A DNA stretch of 8,141 bases from CAYJVP01 sp964373615 (lineage in GTDB: Bacteria; Patescibacteriota; Patescibacteriia; UBA9934; GWF2-40-263). The notes beneath the pieces were generated by a model. It was not told where the DNA came from. It saw only the letters and a list, made by a program, of their open reading frames with translations, and did no database searches. Both the position numbers and the translations under genes were made by a program. Below, piece after piece: positions 6,645 to 8,141 of the stretch; position 1 is the first letter of the stretch; each line of letters begins with the position of its first letter. The stretch lies in the NCBI GenBank assembly GCA_964373615.1, contig CAYJVP010000045.1, positions 1-8,141 of the forward strand, given 5' to 3'.

Positions 6645-6653
6645 TGTGGATAA
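6645..6653 (-). promoter_or_regulatory. Single perfect DnaA-box-like 9-mer
   Basis: TTATCCACA on the minus strand equals the consensus DnaA box. It is a lone copy just past the stop codon of the phosphotransferase. I see no cluster of boxes or AT-rich unwinding element nearby, so it is not called an origin. A chance match of one 9-mer in 8 kb is quite possible. Confidence 0.2.
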
Positions 6654-6658
6654 CTCCT

Positions 6659-7687
6659 TTAACCCCCTGGATTGATCAAAATCTGGCGGATGGCGGCTTG
6701 TTGTGATGTAAGGCTTTGGTAAAGGGCGATCTGTCCTTTTGCGCGAGCGAGATTATGCGCGCGGCGGGAGGCGTAACGTTTTCTGTCCCAGCCGAAGTAC
6801 GTGTTGTTGAAATAGTCCGTGAGGAATCTGGCGGCGAGCTCGAGGGTGATTAGAGCTATTGCCTTTGGCACAAGGCATCGTTCCGTATTTGTGAGAAATC
6901 CCTCTGCCTCTTTTTTGTACCCACGCCAGGCGGCGCGAAACATATCGACGCGAAAATGATTGTGCGGATCGTCTTCCGCCTTCCCGCACCAGGAACGAAA
7001 CGCGTCCCCGAGATCAACGAGAACCGTGTGGCGGTTGCAGGTGTCGAGGTCCACGATCGCGGTTGCGCGCGTGCCGGAAAAAAGAATGTTCGAAATTTTC
7101 GGGTCTCCGTGAATCACGCGACGCGGCAGGGAGCGCGGAAGAAAGAGTTTTGGAAGTTCTCGTCGCACGAGTGCCATTTCGTTTTTTACCTTCTGCATGA
7201 GGAGCGACGAGCGATATCGGCGAACGGTTTTTAAGAAAACATCATAGATTTTTTTTGTATCATGCAATGCGCTCGCCGATCGAAACGTATGAGGGATGCC
7301 GCCGAGCGTGCGATGTAATTTTGCGTACATTCTTCCCGCTTCTCGCGCCATCACCGTATTTTTGATCGTGTGGTACGTTCGTCCGGGAAGACAGGTCTGC
7401 ATGCGCCAGCGGCGGCGACCGTCGGAGGACAACACCTCGCCGCGTTTCGTCAAGACACACGTCGGAGCTGAGAATCCGCGGCTTTCGAGGTGCGACGTCA
7501 CGGCGCGGAAATCTTCCGCGATCGCTTTGGTGGCAAGCATTGGGTGAAGGCGCTGAAGAATAAAGATTCCCTTGGACGCCTTGATCTTGTATGTTTGGTG
7601 GATGAGACCAGAGGCAATCCGGGTGACTTGTTGCACGCGTCCAATGTCGTAGCTGCAAAGCACACGCGGGGGAATGCCAAATCTCAT
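6659..7687 (-). CDS. Phosphotransferase of the APH fold, resembling N-acetylhexosamine 1-kinase (NahK)
   Basis: A 342-residue kinase of the aminoglycoside phosphotransferase/choline kinase superfamily. Visible parts are the nucleotide-loop region SGLIHQTYKI (26-35) with FILQRLHPM (42-50), the catalytic loop HGDPKISN (193-200, catalytic Asp195, metal ligand Asn200) and the metal-binding IVDLDT (211-216). From memory, the C-terminal half parallels NahK of bifidobacteria: AIVDLDT, VDLGDAFR, FRAAWRGYKKEAEG, TLELAARFLTDYF and the closing run of NLARAKGQIALY. NahK phosphorylates C1 of GlcNAc or GalNAc for nucleotide-sugar making, which suits the adjacent glycosyltransferases. Other superfamily members (homoserine kinase-like, antibiotic kinases) stay possible. 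GGGGAG precedes ATG 7687 by three bases. Its start codon is 24 bases from the divergent methyltransferase start. Confidence 0.75.
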   Translation of the reverse strand: MRFGIPPRVLCSYDIGRVQQVTRIASGLIHQTYKIKASKGIFILQRLHPMLATKAIAEDFRAVTSHLESRGFSAPTCVLTKRGEVLSSDGRRRWRMQTCLPGRTYHTIKNTVMAREAGRMYAKLHRTLGGIPHTFRSASALHDTKKIYDVFLKTVRRYRSSLLMQKVKNEMALVRRELPKLFLPRSLPRRVIHGDPKISNILFSGTRATAIVDLDTCNRHTVLVDLGDAFRSWCGKAEDDPHNHFRVDMFRAAWRGYKKEAEGFLTNTERCLVPKAIALITLELAARFLTDYFNNTYFGWDRKRYASRRAHNLARAKGQIALYQSLTSQQAAIRQILINPGG

Positions 7688-7711
7688 ACGCTCCCCAGCC
7701 TATCACTTTCT

Positions 7712-8141
7712 ATGAGAAATTTCATCTCACTTTTCTTTCGTTCCTGGAGGAACGCGTGGAGACTGCGGCAGCTTTTAAAAAACGGTGCGCCGTATGTTGG
7801 CACGCCGTTTCCGATCGTCTCGCGCATGATGGCGTTTGCCGAACTTTCACCGGGCGATCGCGTGGTGGATCTTGGCTCCGGGGATGGAAGGCTTCTTTTT
7901 GCCGCGGCCCGCGCGGGCACGCGCGAGGTGATCGGTATCGAAATCAACCCGCTTCTTGCGAGATGGTCCGAGCGTCTTGCTGCGGAGCAAGGACTCTCCG
8001 CACAGATCAGAATCCTTGAGCAGGATCTTTGGCAGACGGATCTGTCTGGCACGTCGGTCGTGTTCGTCTATCAACTCCCCAACGTCATGGAACGTCTAGG
8101 CGAGAAACTTCGAGAGGAATTGGCTCCCGGCGCCAGGGTGA
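7712..8141 (+). CDS. Class I SAM-dependent methyltransferase, FAM173/ATPSCKMT-like, partial (runs off window end)
   Basis: Open from ATG 7712 through the last base, giving 143 codons without a stop. SAM motif I is VVDLGSGDGRLLFAAARAG (about residues 55-73) and the acidic strand-2 motif is VIGIEINPLL. Motif IV-like residues give QDLW, and VYQLPNVMERLGEKLREELAPGARV closes the segment. The order, with PYVGTPFPIV ahead of motif I, parallels the FAM173/ATPSCKMT protein lysine methyltransferases, which act on an ATP synthase c subunit in mitochondria; bacterial substrates are not known to me. The basic, hydrophobic N-terminus (FISLFFRSWRNAWRLRQLL) could bind membrane. No Shine-Dalgarno precedes ATG 7712, while a GGAGG at 7746-7750 fits only an out-of-frame GTG at 7756. 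The kinase gene is divergent with only 24 bases between the start codons. Confidence 0.75.
   Translation, partial: MRNFISLFFRSWRNAWRLRQLLKNGAPYVGTPFPIVSRMMAFAELSPGDRVVDLGSGDGRLLFAAARAGTREVIGIEINPLLARWSERLAAEQGLSAQIRILEQDLWQTDLSGTSVVFVYQLPNVMERLGEKLREELAPGARV

Noticed and set aside
7710..7728. Near-palindrome around GAAATTTC at the methyltransferase start as an operator
   Set aside because: Only the 8-base core is perfect, the flanks mismatch, and it lies within the first codons; too weak to call.
7756..8019. GTG-started frame after GGAGG inside the methyltransferase
   Set aside because: The overlapping frame from 7712 carries the clear SAM-binding motifs; this frame encodes a Cys/Arg-rich shadow.

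Overview
The window has two parts that differ in composition. Positions 1 to about 2413 are strongly GC-rich (one sampled 60-base line at 541 is 75% GC, with almost only GAC/GGC/CTC/CTG-type codons). They hold one unit: a promoter region and a gene for a long, Asp/Cys-rich, putatively metal-binding lipoprotein of the MopE-repeat kind. This gene is interrupted by a 100-N scaffold gap. From about 2480 to the end the DNA is of medium GC (sampled lines at 2881 and 3361 are 55% and 47%), uses many CTT and TTG leucine codons, and carries tightly packed glycan and transfer genes. The change falls at an intrinsic terminator inside gap-free sequence.

Layout: (1) 1-305, control region with a 25-bp inverted repeat, a sigma70-type promoter, a small hairpin with a T run and a long leader; (2) 306-2413, MopE-repeat lipoprotein in two pieces, then a terminator; (3) 2492-5250, a two-gene plus-strand operon (Wzy/WaaL-type polymerase or ligase, then a GT4 glycosyltransferase with ATGA overlap), apparently read from a leaderless start and closed by a 34-bp perfect palindrome; (4) 6531-5356 on the minus strand, a second GT4 glycosyltransferase with its own clear promoter; (5) 7687-6659 on the minus strand, a sugar-kinase-like phosphotransferase resembling N-acetylhexosamine 1-kinase, with its own terminator; (6) 7712 to the window end on the plus strand, a partial FAM173/ATPSCKMT-like lysine methyltransferase relative.

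Genes 3-5 fit a small surface-polysaccharide locus: the kinase could feed activated amino sugars, the two GT4 enzymes could extend a lipid-linked glycan, and the multi-pass membrane protein could polymerise or ligate it. Substrates cannot be read from sequence.

Organism: MopE-type repeat lipoproteins with Gly/Asp/Thr stalks are best known from Myxococcota and related GC-rich environmental bacteria. The compact, medium-GC, poorly Shine-Dalgarno-marked glycan part looks more like an uncultured environmental lineage such as Patescibacteria. The N gap shows this is a draft scaffold. I cannot fix the lineage; the composition break may be low-complexity bias, horizontal transfer or misassembly. I see no CRISPR array, IS element, tRNA or rRNA.
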